Below the pieces are notes generated by a model, which saw only the letters and a program-made list of their open reading frames with translations, did not search any database and was not told where the DNA came from. DNA of 60,802 nucleotides from Sphingobacterium allocomposti. GTDB taxonomy: Bacteria > Bacteroidota > Bacteroidia > Sphingobacteriales > Sphingobacteriaceae. The stretch lies in assembly GCF_008124885.1 (NCBI RefSeq), contig NZ_VNHX01000027.1, positions 1 to 60,802 on the forward strand, in the 5' to 3' direction. The first letter of the stretch is position 1; every line of letters begins with the position of its first letter. Made by a program: the position numbers and the translations under genes. Shown here piece after piece: positions 25,637 through 32,786 of the stretch.

Positions 25637-26011
25637 TTACACGATATCAATAATTTCTAATACTCTAGTGATTTTTACGATATCACCGTCATCACAAAGA
25701 TTTCTTCCAATATATCGGCCTTCAAATTTCACAATCTTCGTAGCATTTGGGCATGCAGTAAAGTCCGTTGCTAAATCTATATCATCAACTGCGTTGACAC
25801 CGAATGCTATGAATTTTCCGTTCTTTGCTTCATAAGGCATTCCGTTCGCTTCGAAGTATCTATTTAAAGCATCCTCGTCATAATCGTAAGAGCCTGATTC
25901 ACCGAATTGATCGTTTGCTTCGTATAGAATATCGTCGAAATCTGATGCTAACTCTATCGAGACATCATTGATGTTAAATTCGCCGTTTATACCCCTGTAG
26001 AAAATGTCCAT
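25637..26011 (-). CDS. Acidic hypothetical protein (124 aa)
   Basis: A strongly acidic 124-residue protein with alternating Asp/Glu-rich and beta-strand segments (for example DFDDILYEANDQFGE). No domain is recognised; acidic size and charge resemble DNA-mimic inhibitors only superficially. It has its own promoter with an operator-like dyad and lies apart from the main leftward operon, so it is likely controlled separately. Confidence 0.6.
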   Translation of the reverse strand: MDIFYRGINGEFNINDVSIELASDFDDILYEANDQFGESGSYDYDEDALNRYFEANGMPYEAKNGKFIAFGVNAVDDIDLATDFTACPNATKIVKFEGRYIGRNLCDDGDIVKITRVLEIIDIV

Positions 26012-26037
26012 GTCCTTTTATGTTATTGATTACACTA

Positions 26038-26068
26038 CAAATATACGCATGAACATTTATTCATGCAA
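26038..26068 (-). promoter_or_regulatory. Promoter with GCATGAA dyad in the spacer
   Basis: On the minus strand TTG (26068-26066), a 20-bp spacer and TATATTTG (26045-26038). The spacer is filled by the dyad GCATGAA-N6-TTCATGC (26047-26066). A protein bound there would block RNA polymerase. It drives the acidic 124-residue gene. Confidence 0.7.
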
Positions 26069-26091
26069 GAGAAAAATGAAAAAAGTTTAAA

Positions 26092-26580
26092 TTATTTTTC
26101 AGCTTCCCTAATTTTCTTGTCCAGCGGATCTGTAGATACTATTTTTCCGGCCTTTATCAGTTCAATAAAATACTCCATGTGACGAGGTTTCAGCCACGTT
26201 TCCCCCTCGCTGATCCGCCAGCGGAAACCTTCGTTCTCGTAGAAAGCTATCCACCCTCGCGATATGTGGTTTATTTTTACATCCCACACACCGCCCCCAT
26301 AGACCCAATTTACGGTCACTATCTGCCTCTTGCCCTGATAGATGAACGTCTTGACTGCGGCAAATTCGAACCGCATGATCAGGGCGTCCAATATAGCCTC
26401 GCGGAGGCTTGCGGACAATGTCCCCTCTATATGCGACCATTCGTTGCCGTATTTCAAAAAGATGAACCGCTGCCCATTCTTGCCGATCACGTGAAATGTC
26501 ATAACGTTTCCGTACTTCTGCACGATCTCCATGGGGGCCGTTATTTCTTTACCTCGATATGTGAACTTAAGCGTTTCCAT
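26092..26580 (-). CDS. Hypothetical phage protein (162 aa)
   Basis: Started at ATG 26580 the protein has 162 residues, beta-rich in the first two thirds (KFTYRGKEITAPMEIVQKYG) with several aromatic residues, and a basic C-terminal helix. No family is recognised. Its promoter region carries the same GCTAA-type dyad as the late promoters, which suggests shared control with head genes although it reads in the opposite direction. Confidence 0.65.
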   Translation of the reverse strand: METLKFTYRGKEITAPMEIVQKYGNVMTFHVIGKNGQRFIFLKYGNEWSHIEGTLSASLREAILDALIMRFEFAAVKTFIYQGKRQIVTVNWVYGGGVWDVKINHISRGWIAFYENEGFRWRISEGETWLKPRHMEYFIELIKAGKIVSTDPLDKKIREAEK

Positions 26581-26585
26581 ATTTG

Positions 26586-26615
26586 CAAATTTGCTAAGAA
26601 AATTAGCAAGTGCAA
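26586..26615 (-). promoter_or_regulatory. Promoter-like site with GCTAA dyad (third copy)
   Basis: On the minus strand TTG (26615-26613), 19 bp and CAAATTTG (26593-26586), one mismatch from the -7 consensus. The dyad TTGCTAA-N5-TTAGCAA spans 26591-26609, within the spacer. Half-sites match those at 7074-7088 and 11502-11516. Confidence 0.6.
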
Positions 26616-26699
26616 CGTGCGGAAAATACGTGTTTTGGGGATGGTTACCATACGGTTTCCCGTATCCACTAAATTTCCTGCTGTATATCCGGTCGGTTA

Positions 26700-26951
26700 G
26701 TGTTGATCCCCCGTGCGCTGGTGACACGGAAAGTCCGATGGGCATTAAAAGATAAGGGGTATAACATACTTAAATCGCCATTGCCATTAGATAATGAAGA
26801 TCCTACGTGGTATGCTGAAAAAGTTGACGATATATGGAAGTATCTCGATGATCTTGCTGGCGCGCCGTTCCAGGAGCCTAACGTTTTGGTTATCGATGAC
26901 GCTTTGCAGATCATCCGGGATGAGGATTTGAGGGGTAGTGTTTGGGTGTGA
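26700..26951 (+). CDS. Possible small phage protein (83 aa, GTG start)
   Basis: A plus-strand frame with GTG start, divergent from the preceding gene. The product has a plausible soluble composition (YAEKVDDIWKYLDDLAG) and no family. Lack of an ATG and of a clear promoter lowers confidence. Confidence 0.42.
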   Translation: MLIPRALVTRKVRWALKDKGYNILKSPLPLDNEDPTWYAEKVDDIWKYLDDLAGAPFQEPNVLVIDDALQIIRDEDLRGSVWV

Positions 26952-26984
26952 TTAGCCCCTGTAAAATACTTCCTAGATACACTA

Positions 26985-26992
26985 TACCTTTG
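26985..26992 (+). promoter_or_regulatory. -7 element TACCTTTG
   Basis: TAnnTTTG match ending four bases before the ATG at 26997; no clear -33 TTG. The transcript would start at or near the start codon. Confidence 0.5.
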
Positions 26993-26996
26993 TAAT

Positions 26997-27191
26997 ATGG
27001 CAAATATATATTTGTCCAATAACGCAATTGTAGAGCGTTATACCCTACAAGACGGGAGTGTCTTGATTAGGGCTTACTTAGGACGCGGTAAGGGAAATGG
27101 TTCAGCGTCGGGATATGTACATTATCATAATGATACAAAGGTGTCACTAACTGATTTTTTACTTATTTTAGGAGAGCCGTTGAACGGTTAA
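26997..27191 (+). CDS. Small hypothetical protein (64 aa)
   Basis: A 64-residue protein, beta-rich at the N-terminus (ANIYLSNNAIVERYTLQDGS), with its own promoter element and terminator. It is a single-gene unit read against the leftward operon. Such isolated units in the middle of a phage genome are often moron-type genes expressed in the lysogen. No family is recognised. Confidence 0.62.
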   Translation: MANIYLSNNAIVERYTLQDGSVLIRAYLGRGKGNGSASGYVHYHNDTKVSLTDFLLILGEPLNG

Positions 27192-27199
27192 ACCTATCC

Positions 27200-27232
27200 A
27201 ACGCCTCCTAATTCCGATAGGTTGGAGGCGTT
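27200..27232 (+). terminator. Terminator after the 64-aa gene
   Basis: CAACGCCTCC pairs with GGAGGCGTTG, and an outer CCTATC/GATAGG pairing competes. TTGTTTT follows on the plus strand. Confidence 0.7.
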
Positions 27233-27247
27233 GTTGTTTTGTAAGTT

Positions 27248-27631
27248 TCATATCTTTACCTCCAATTCTTCTCCTGTCAATGCGAAATATAGGTTTTGGA
27301 GTTGGTGGAGGTTATTTACCCATACGCTGTACATATCACTTATATGAAGTTCAGCTACACCTTCGTAAAGCGTTAAAGTTCCAAATAAAATAGGATGTCG
27401 GTAATCGTTGTATTCTGACCTCTCGAATCCGCACTTTATTATTATTTCCTCTGTTAGGGGGATGGGATAAATACGGTCAAAACTTTGATGAACTTGGGCA
27501 AATCTACATCCTTTTATAAGAGTATATACGATTTTATGCTCTATACCGCTTATCTGTCTAATTTTATCGTGTTCTGATCCGTCGTTTAGGTTTACGTAGT
27601 TTCCTAAGCGTAATTCTGTTGCTTGTATCAT
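27248..27631 (-). CDS. Conserved Bacteroidota phage hypothetical protein
   Basis: The 127-residue protein has a layout common in Bacteroidota prophages: ELRLGNYVNL near the start, IYPIPLTEEIIIKCGF in the middle, and VNNLHQLQNLYFALTGEEL at the end. Function is unknown. It is part of the leftward accessory operon and its ATG overlaps the stop of the next upstream small gene. Confidence 0.78.
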   Translation of the reverse strand: MIQATELRLGNYVNLNDGSEHDKIRQISGIEHKIVYTLIKGCRFAQVHQSFDRIYPIPLTEEIIIKCGFERSEYNDYRHPILFGTLTLYEGVAELHISDMYSVWVNNLHQLQNLYFALTGEELEVKI

Positions 27632-27735
27632 CTGTATCTGTTTTTATTTTTCCCTTTCGGGAGTTTATAATCTGACGAATCATCCAATTTCTTAGCCACT
27701 ACGTAAGCGACTGCTATTGCTATAAGTCCGATCAT
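27628..27735 (-). CDS. Micro-protein with membrane segment (35 aa)
   Basis: A 35-residue frame from ATG 27735, too short for usual gene callers. It has an N-terminal hydrophobic stretch (MIGLIAIAVAYVVA) and a Lys/Arg-rich tail. Its stop overlaps the next start as ATGA, the same coupling as other genes in this operon, which supports it. Confidence 0.5.
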   Translation of the reverse strand: MIGLIAIAVAYVVAKKLDDSSDYKLPKGKNKNRYR

Positions 27736-27738
27736 TGT

Positions 27739-28020
27739 TTAACTTTCTTTGTATAAATCATTAAGATAATCTTGTGTAATCCCGTATTGGTCACAAATAC
27801 CTTTGCATAACTTGCTATTCCTCCAAGCGCATACAAAAACAATTTCCTTAGCCAAAACTTCTTTAGATAAACCCCTTAAATCCTCAACCTCACAATCTTG
27901 ACCTCCATTTTTGTAAATATTATCAGTAGGGCATTTTTTACAACACTGCTTATGTATTTCTTTTCTTCGGTTAGGGTATTTTTTATCTAATTCGTCAAGG
28001 TATTCTATTGCCCCTTTCAT
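27739..28020 (-). CDS. Cys-rich hypothetical protein (93 aa)
   Basis: A 93-residue protein with HKQCCKKCP and later C residues (QDCEV, FVCAW, KLCKGIC) that could form a zinc site. The last part RNSKLCKGICDQYGITQDYL looks helical. It lies 2 bp from the following gene in the leftward operon. No family. Confidence 0.68.
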   Translation of the reverse strand: MKGAIEYLDELDKKYPNRRKEIHKQCCKKCPTDNIYKNGGQDCEVEDLRGLSKEVLAKEIVFVCAWRNSKLCKGICDQYGITQDYLNDLYKES

Positions 28021-28022
28021 AT

Positions 28023-28580
28023 CTAATCTACTTTAATAAATAAATAAGTACGTTCTTTATCCCATACTTTGGATTGTGCTTTTTCCCATTTCATTTGATG
28101 CAGCATTAATGCTGATTTTGCCTCCACTTCTAGAACATTTCCTATAAATCCTATTTGAGTTGGTTTTTCTTTTCCATATTTGTTCTCAAAATAAACCTCA
28201 TTGGCTTGTAGGAGGGAGTAAAGGGAGTTTACCGAAAAGTTTTTTGTAAATACGTTTGTCGGGTCTTCCGACTGCTCTAAATAGTTCCTATAGCAATCAA
28301 TGTCAAACCCACAATATTCACATTTGCAAGCACTCGTGATAGTTTTGAACTCAACAACGTTACTAGCAACTTTCTCCGCCACATCACCAACAGCACCTAG
28401 GTGTTTCCAGTCTCCCCCAACATCAAGCTTTTTAACCCAATCGTCATTTACTCCGTCGGTATGATTAGGCACTCGGGCGGTTATATACCCCATACTTATC
28501 ACAGGGTATATTGCCCCCTCGGGCAACTCCACCACCAGCAGATCGAGGTGGGGGAGGGTTATTGTTTTAGTTTTTTGCAT
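28023..28580 (-). CDS. Hypothetical protein (185 aa) with C-x2-C
   Basis: A 185-residue protein starting with a beta strand (LPHLDLLVVELPEGAIYPVI) and containing CKCEYCGFDIDCY (about 94-106), a likely metal knuckle. Seen as an early-region unknown in phages of this type. Position just after the methyltransferase group suggests cotranscription. Function unknown. Confidence 0.7.
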   Translation of the reverse strand: MQKTKTITLPHLDLLVVELPEGAIYPVISMGYITARVPNHTDGVNDDWVKKLDVGGDWKHLGAVGDVAEKVASNVVEFKTITSACKCEYCGFDIDCYRNYLEQSEDPTNVFTKNFSVNSLYSLLQANEVYFENKYGKEKPTQIGFIGNVLEVEAKSALMLHQMKWEKAQSKVWDKERTYLFIKVD

Positions 28581-28713
28581 GGTTAAATACTTTATCTTTT
28601 AATTCTAAGGTAAGACGAAGCAGCTCCCTGGCTACTTCGTCGTTTATTTTGCCGTCAATCCATTCGGATTTAACGAAGCTTTCAATAACTTCTATGTCTG
28701 TGTAGATTTCCAT
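28567..28713 (-). CDS. Small helical protein (48 aa)
   Basis: ATG at 28713 overlaps the methyltransferase stop (TAATG). The 48-residue product is acidic and helical (VARELLRLTLELKDKVF). An upstream in-frame start at 28758 lies inside the methyltransferase and is less likely. It overlaps the next gene by 14 bp. Confidence 0.6.
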   Translation of the reverse strand: MEIYTDIEVIESFVKSEWIDGKINDEVARELLRLTLELKDKVFNHAKN

Positions 28714-30605
28714 TACGCTACCATTTGTAATAATTTTTCTCCTTGTGCCTCTGCCCATGCCTGCACGACATGTGGAACCACACTGTTACCGATAAACTTC
28801 TTTTGGTCGGACTGGTTGCCGTATAGCTTGTAATCTGCCGGGAACCCTTGGATAACTTTCAACTCTGATACTTTAAGCATTCGCATTTTGATATCCGAGA
28901 TACCATAAAGCGCCATGAACTCTTTTATTTTGATCATCGTTTCGGAATCGCCCTCGTATATCTCTATCCGGACATTGGGATCGATAACGTATTGGATGAA
29001 ATAAAGTGGCGCTTTGTCCTGTCTTGCAATTATCGTCGGGCATGGTTGCTCGATATGCATAGTATGACCGCCGTGCGAAGGGTTGTATATAAAGCCTTTG
29101 GCGGTCATCAAACAATGTTTGTCGTTTGCGAGTATTGAGCCGGCCGGCTGATTCACCGATTGATGGTTTCGCTCTCCACTGTATTGCTTATCCAGCCAGT
29201 TGGTTTGGATTAAAGTAAATCTATCTTTTGTCGTCAACGTGCCAGCCGGCTCGTTTACCGATTGTACATTTTCACCATTTCCGTAATATTTAGCAAGGAA
29301 ACAAGGGGTAGCAAGCGCAAGTTTATCTCTTGTCAAAATAGTAGGACAAGGATTGTTCAGGTCGTTAGTCTTGCTACTATGATTGTAGTTAACCAAGAAT
29401 GCAGGGTTGACAAAATAGTGGTGCTTTCTACTTGCAAGAAGAGTAGGGCACGGCTCGTTTATGCTCCGGGATATACCTTTGAAATTACTTGTAAGTACAA
29501 AGGGTTTTACGCTTACCAACGATTCATGAGGTATCGTAGTGATGGTCGGAGCTGGGGAATCAATAGATGAAATTTTATCATTTGTACTTCCTGAATAGTG
29601 TTTTACTATATAGGAAGTTTGAGCTAATGCTAGCCTACCTTGGCATGATATTACAGGTGACGGATCATCTATCGATTGTGCTGCAACTTTTCCTCGTTGA
29701 TTCATGGAATTGTATTTTACTAAGAACGATTCCTTTCCGCCAGCCACCTCTTTGACCAGTCCTGCATAGATCCTCTTAAGGGAATTTTCAACCAGGGGTT
29801 TTTCTCGACCGAATATACTTATTCCCTCGTCCTCAAAGTCCAACAGATCCCGAACGGCATTCCACTTTTTTAGTCCGTCGCCAAAAAGTGTATCTTTCTT
29901 TCCTCCATTTTTTGAGTGCGTTGGTTCCGGCCAGACGATCGGAAGGCCGTGTTTTGCAAAACATCCGAAGAGCCGATTCCTGGATGTGTACGCGCCAAAG
30001 TCAGCGGAATTGAGTTCCCGCCATTCGTCACGATATCCAAATGAATTGATATGCTCGCGCCATCTCAACCAGTCTTGTCCGGATTTCATGCTGACAGGTT
30101 TACCGTTTTCATTAAGTGGCCCCCAGCTCATAAATTCAACAACGTTTTCAATCTGCACGTAATCTGGATCAATCGCCTTGATGTATCTGTCGAGGTGATC
30201 GGCTAATGTCCGGCTATCAGCATCACGAGCTTGACCGCCTTTCGCCTTGCTGAAATTGGTACACTCCAAGGATGCCCAAAGGACGACTTTGGCCCATGGG
30301 TAAAGCTTGCGATATTGTGTAACTATATCGACCAGCGGAGATAGTTCCAGTGTACGTATATCTTCCTCGAAGTGGTATACTTCCGGATGGTTTTCCCAAT
30401 GGCTCCTAATGGCTTTATGATCGTGGTTGACGCAAGCAGCAATTAACGCTATAGGATTTCCGTCTTTGTCTTTCGCCTGAGCGAATCCTGTTGTCGTTCC
30501 GCCAGCGCCGCAGAATAGATCTACGACGATATAGCGTATTGCCTGCGGGTTATCTACTATCTGTGGTGTGAAAGGTTTATGTTGTAGTATGAAAGCGTTT
30601 ATCAT
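28713..30605 (-). CDS. C5 cytosine DNA methyltransferase with repeated target region
   Basis: The 630-residue enzyme has motif I VDLFCGAGGTTTG (about 28-40), the motif IV nucleophile in LECTNFS (Cys115, where most relatives have PCQ), motif VI ENV (about 153-155), motif VIII TSRNRLF and the C-terminal GNSVVP of motif X. Between VIII and IX, residues about 309-540 consist of some seven copies of a unit of about 32 residues with core INEPCPTILTRDKLAL. That is much longer than usual. It probably protects phage DNA from host restriction. No cognate endonuclease is seen. Confidence 0.9.
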   Translation of the reverse strand: MINAFILQHKPFTPQIVDNPQAIRYIVVDLFCGAGGTTTGFAQAKDKDGNPIALIAACVNHDHKAIRSHWENHPEVYHFEEDIRTLELSPLVDIVTQYRKLYPWAKVVLWASLECTNFSKAKGGQARDADSRTLADHLDRYIKAIDPDYVQIENVVEFMSWGPLNENGKPVSMKSGQDWLRWREHINSFGYRDEWRELNSADFGAYTSRNRLFGCFAKHGLPIVWPEPTHSKNGGKKDTLFGDGLKKWNAVRDLLDFEDEGISIFGREKPLVENSLKRIYAGLVKEVAGGKESFLVKYNSMNQRGKVAAQSIDDPSPVISCQGRLALAQTSYIVKHYSGSTNDKISSIDSPAPTITTIPHESLVSVKPFVLTSNFKGISRSINEPCPTLLASRKHHYFVNPAFLVNYNHSSKTNDLNNPCPTILTRDKLALATPCFLAKYYGNGENVQSVNEPAGTLTTKDRFTLIQTNWLDKQYSGERNHQSVNQPAGSILANDKHCLMTAKGFIYNPSHGGHTMHIEQPCPTIIARQDKAPLYFIQYVIDPNVRIEIYEGDSETMIKIKEFMALYGISDIKMRMLKVSELKVIQGFPADYKLYGNQSDQKKFIGNSVVPHVVQAWAEAQGEKLLQMVA

Positions 30606-30712
30606 AATTCTTCTTCCTTAATTGGATAGTGAATAATTTGGTCGTCACAAGTTATTGATGCCCAAACAATAGTTACTTGTTGGCCGTTTATATTGACTGT
30701 CGTAATACTCAT
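30602..30712 (-). CDS. Micro-protein upstream of the methyltransferase (36 aa)
   Basis: A 36-residue frame from ATG 30712 with GGAGGAAATAAAAT upstream. Its stop overlaps the methyltransferase start as ATGA, so translation is probably coupled. The peptide has a strand-like core (TVNINGQQVTIVWASI) and one Cys. Unknown function. Confidence 0.5.
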   Translation of the reverse strand: MSITTVNINGQQVTIVWASITCDDQIIHYPIKEEEL

Positions 30713-30789
30713 ATTTTATTTCCTCCATACCCTCCCCACCGCTACAGCGATGAAGAGAGTGGTTAATAGTTCTATCACTAAATTTATTG

Positions 30790-31011
30790 TTATTCGATAA
30801 TATCATCCGTTATGGTGATATCGTCCATCCGGCTCTGCAGCGTGATCGTTATCCCCTCTTTACCTCGGTAGCCGAGATAGTCCAGATACCAGCGAGAAAC
30901 GGTGGCTGTAGGGCATCCGAACCACTTCGCTACGGAAGCGATGGAATTGCCCTTGGTGATCATCACTATTGCTCGGGCCCGTGTTTGGAGAGGATAGCGG
31001 TGGCTCATCAC
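30790..31011 (-). CDS. Small HTH protein, homeodomain-like
   Basis: A 73-residue protein with a helix-turn-helix of the transposase/Psq type: KGNSIASVAKWFGCPTATVS (about 20-39) then RWYLDY. Such small DNA-binding proteins in phages can be regulators or packaging-related. ATG at 31011 or 31008. It belongs to the leftward operon. Confidence 0.7.
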   Translation of the reverse strand: MMSHRYPLQTRARAIVMITKGNSIASVAKWFGCPTATVSRWYLDYLGYRGKEGITITLQSRMDDITITDDIIE

Positions 31012-31041
31012 ACACCTCCTCCCTTAATATGGTTAGTAGTC

Positions 31042-31389
31042 TTAAGCATAGTCTATACATACTATTTTGTCGTTAATAAATCCAAAATTTTCGTTCTTGA
31101 AATCGTGGCAGACTCCTCTAAAACTTTCTCTAATCGATCTGTCCGAACTTATGTCGAAGGGTACAATTTCTGCTCGCCGCTGGATATTCAGTAGCCCAAA
31201 CAACGAGCTGTAATATGTGTATGCTACTTTATCCAGTTGGGGCATACCTTTGTATTGTTTACAGTACAGACGTTCGTTATGGTTGGCTAAACATCCTGAT
31301 AGAAAGTTTTGGTGACTATATGTGAAGTTTGGGATTTTAATGGCGTACTTACCTATTAAGAATACCAGCCTAGTTACTCCTTGCCTCAT
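31042..31389 (-). CDS. Compact protein-kinase-like phage protein (115 aa)
   Basis: A 115-residue protein with kinase-like landmarks compressed into a small frame. The N-terminal strand pair has YAIKIP (Lys18, a candidate ATP-binding Lys). CHDFKNEN (about 95-101) aligns with the catalytic loop HRDLKPEN, keeping Asp96, Lys98 and Asn101. IVCIDYA (Asp113) aligns with the DFG segment, and the protein stops there. Most of a normal C-lobe is absent. Related short proteins occur in other tailed phages. Activity cannot be inferred. Confidence 0.6.
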   Translation of the reverse strand: MRQGVTRLVFLIGKYAIKIPNFTYSHQNFLSGCLANHNERLYCKQYKGMPQLDKVAYTYYSSLFGLLNIQRRAEIVPFDISSDRSIRESFRGVCHDFKNENFGFINDKIVCIDYA

Positions 31390-31391
31390 AA

Positions 31392-31688
31392 TTATTCTCC
31401 CTTAATGTGGTTAAGGATGAAGTTGGCGCCGTCTACATATGCTTCCACTTCTTGTTCGCTGGTGTAAACATCTTCCTGCGCAAGTTCATTGGCGAACTGA
31501 CGCATTGCTTCTTCGGTAGGAAGGTCTATTTCTTCGAGCCAGTGATCAGGATTGCAAAAGAAGTACTCGTCATCTAGCCAGCTTTTGTCTTTAGGAAAGA
31601 ACTGAACTAACCCAATGTCCGTTAATATATATCCACCGTGTGCCGGCAACCGTTCTGACACGGGTACCGATCTGTATATTTTATGCAT
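31392..31688 (-). CDS. DUF551-like protein (98 aa)
   Basis: The N-terminal pattern PVSERLPAHGGYILTDIG, followed by a DHWLEEIDLP end, resembles DUF551 proteins, small domains frequent in phage early regions. The C-terminal third (EEAMRQFANELAQEDVY) is helical. Function unknown. It overlaps the next gene by 8 bp. Confidence 0.65.
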   Translation of the reverse strand: MHKIYRSVPVSERLPAHGGYILTDIGLVQFFPKDKSWLDDEYFFCNPDHWLEEIDLPTEEAMRQFANELAQEDVYTSEQEVEAYVDGANFILNHIKGE

Positions 31689-31929
31689 TGTTAGCCTCCT
31701 TTCTTGCTTTTAGCATAGCTTTAGCCGTTTCGTAAGCATCAATAGCAACATAATCGGTTACGCTGATTCCACTTTCTTTACGGGAATCCTGTATTAATGC
31801 CATCCGCAATTCCTCATTAGCCAAAGATGCGTGCATCGCCAATCCGGCGAAGTGGTCTAGTAATTGCTGTTCTTCCAAATCTTTATGCATTACCGTTTGG
31901 TTTTTATGTGGTCTTTCAAATGTTACCAT
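31681..31929 (-). CDS. Conserved small phage protein (82 aa)
   Basis: An 82-residue helical protein with LLDHFAGLAMHASLAN and a C-terminal YETAKAMLKARKEA segment, a pattern common in phage proteins of unknown function. ATG at 31929 is used here; an internal ATG at 31887 would also give the conserved part. Confidence 0.65.
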   Translation of the reverse strand: MVTFERPHKNQTVMHKDLEEQQLLDHFAGLAMHASLANEELRMALIQDSRKESGISVTDYVAIDAYETAKAMLKARKEANNA

Positions 31930-31956
31930 TTTTTCCTTCCTTTCTTTTCGGGCCGG

Positions 31957-32166
31957 TTAGCCCTCGGTTGATGATTGCATCATAAATGCATTGTTTAACC
32001 CTAACTTGAAGCAGTAGTCATTTACTGCATATCTCCGGTTGGCCTTTACAAAACCTTTGGCATACCGTCTAATTTTACGGTGCTCGGATTTAGCTTTCGA
32101 TCCAGCCCGACGTAAATATTTAGATCTTATGACGCTCATGTAATTGTTAATTGTTTCTTTAGACAT
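31957..32166 (-). CDS. Basic hypothetical protein (69 aa)
   Basis: A very basic 69-residue protein (RSKYLRRAGSKAKSEHRKIRR) that may bind nucleic acid. It is followed by a short C-terminal hydrophobic patch. Located in the leftward operon directly before the zinc-knuckle micro-protein. No family. Confidence 0.6.
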   Translation of the reverse strand: MSKETINNYMSVIRSKYLRRAGSKAKSEHRKIRRYAKGFVKANRRYAVNDYCFKLGLNNAFMMQSSTEG

Positions 32167-32168
32167 TT

Positions 32169-32288
32169 TTAACTCTCTATTACCTTAGAACATTTCTTAC
32201 AGGTGCGCTTCCACCAGTACAAATAGTTGTGTTCCACTTCCCATTCGTGTTTGCAAACAATCTGTTTTAAGTATTTTATAAGTGTCAT
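32169..32288 (-). CDS. Zinc-knuckle-like micro-protein (39 aa)
   Basis: ATG at 32288 overlaps the upstream gene's stop (ATGA-type overlap). The 39 residues contain CKHEW and TCKKCSK, giving a C-x-H ... C-x2-C pattern that could bind one zinc. This is a frequent type of small phage protein. Confidence 0.55.
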   Translation of the reverse strand: MTLIKYLKQIVCKHEWEVEHNYLYWWKRTCKKCSKVIES

Positions 32289-32608
32289 GATTGTTTGTGT
32301 TTATTGATTAATGATTCGATCTCGTTGTGAAGTCCTTCCAATTGGGTGAAGTCCATCGTGTTGATCCCCTCGTTGATAATTTCCAACATCTCCACCAATT
32401 CCCTATTCTGCTCGTTTGCATAGCGGATGGCGACTTGATTTACACTAGCGTTTAATACTTTGTAAGTAAGTCCATGTGGGTTTATTAGTAACTGTTCGTA
32501 AGCATTAAAAACCGAGTTTGATTTATACCCAAACCCCTCGGCAACCTCATCCTTTATCTGCTGTAGTGTCTTACCCACCTGCCACCTCCTCTCTCTCTGG
32601 AGCGACAA
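32285..32608 (-). CDS. Hypothetical helical protein (107 aa)
   Basis: A 107-residue, mostly helical acidic protein (for example LVEMLEIINEGINTMDF). The start may be the ATG at 32608 or a later codon near VGKTLQQIKDEV. It overlaps the 70-residue gene upstream by 38 bp if the first ATG is used, which hints at the later start. No family is recognised. Confidence 0.6.
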   Translation of the reverse strand: MSLQRERRWQVGKTLQQIKDEVAEGFGYKSNSVFNAYEQLLINPHGLTYKVLNASVNQVAIRYANEQNRELVEMLEIINEGINTMDFTQLEGLHNEIESLINKHKQS

Positions 32609-32783
32609 AGAAGGATCTAAGCCTTACATCTCGTCCGTATACTTTTAGCTGTAGATTGTGTTTTGATACTATTTCCTGTGCATGGTTAAAGGCTGCATCG
32701 AGATCCTTTACCCTTACTTCGTATCCCCCGTTATAGGGGCGAAATGAGCCGTAGCCCATTAGCTTTTTAAATTGTTCTAGCAT
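32571..32783 (-). CDS. Hypothetical protein (70 aa)
   Basis: A 70-residue basic protein with a strand-helix-strand pattern (YEVRVKDLDAAFNHAQEIV). It is 3 bp from the HNH gene stop, clearly in the same operon. No family. Confidence 0.6.
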   Translation of the reverse strand: MLEQFKKLMGYGSFRPYNGGYEVRVKDLDAAFNHAQEIVSKHNLQLKVYGRDVRLRSFFVAPEREEVAGG

Positions 32784-32786
32784 TGT

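Noticed and set aside
26669..27019. 116-codon minus-strand ORF opposite the 83- and 64-aa genes
   Set aside because: Ser/Arg-rich composition typical of antisense shadows. It would overlap two better-supported genes.
28713..30605. Complete restriction-modification system
   Set aside because: Only the methyltransferase is recognisable. Neighbouring proteins show no restriction nuclease motif, and the HNH gene is four kilobases away in the recombination group.
30713..30790. 20-codon GTG-started hydrophobic peptide upstream of the 36-aa micro-protein
   Set aside because: GTG start and very short length. The similarity to other small membrane peptides here is suggestive only.
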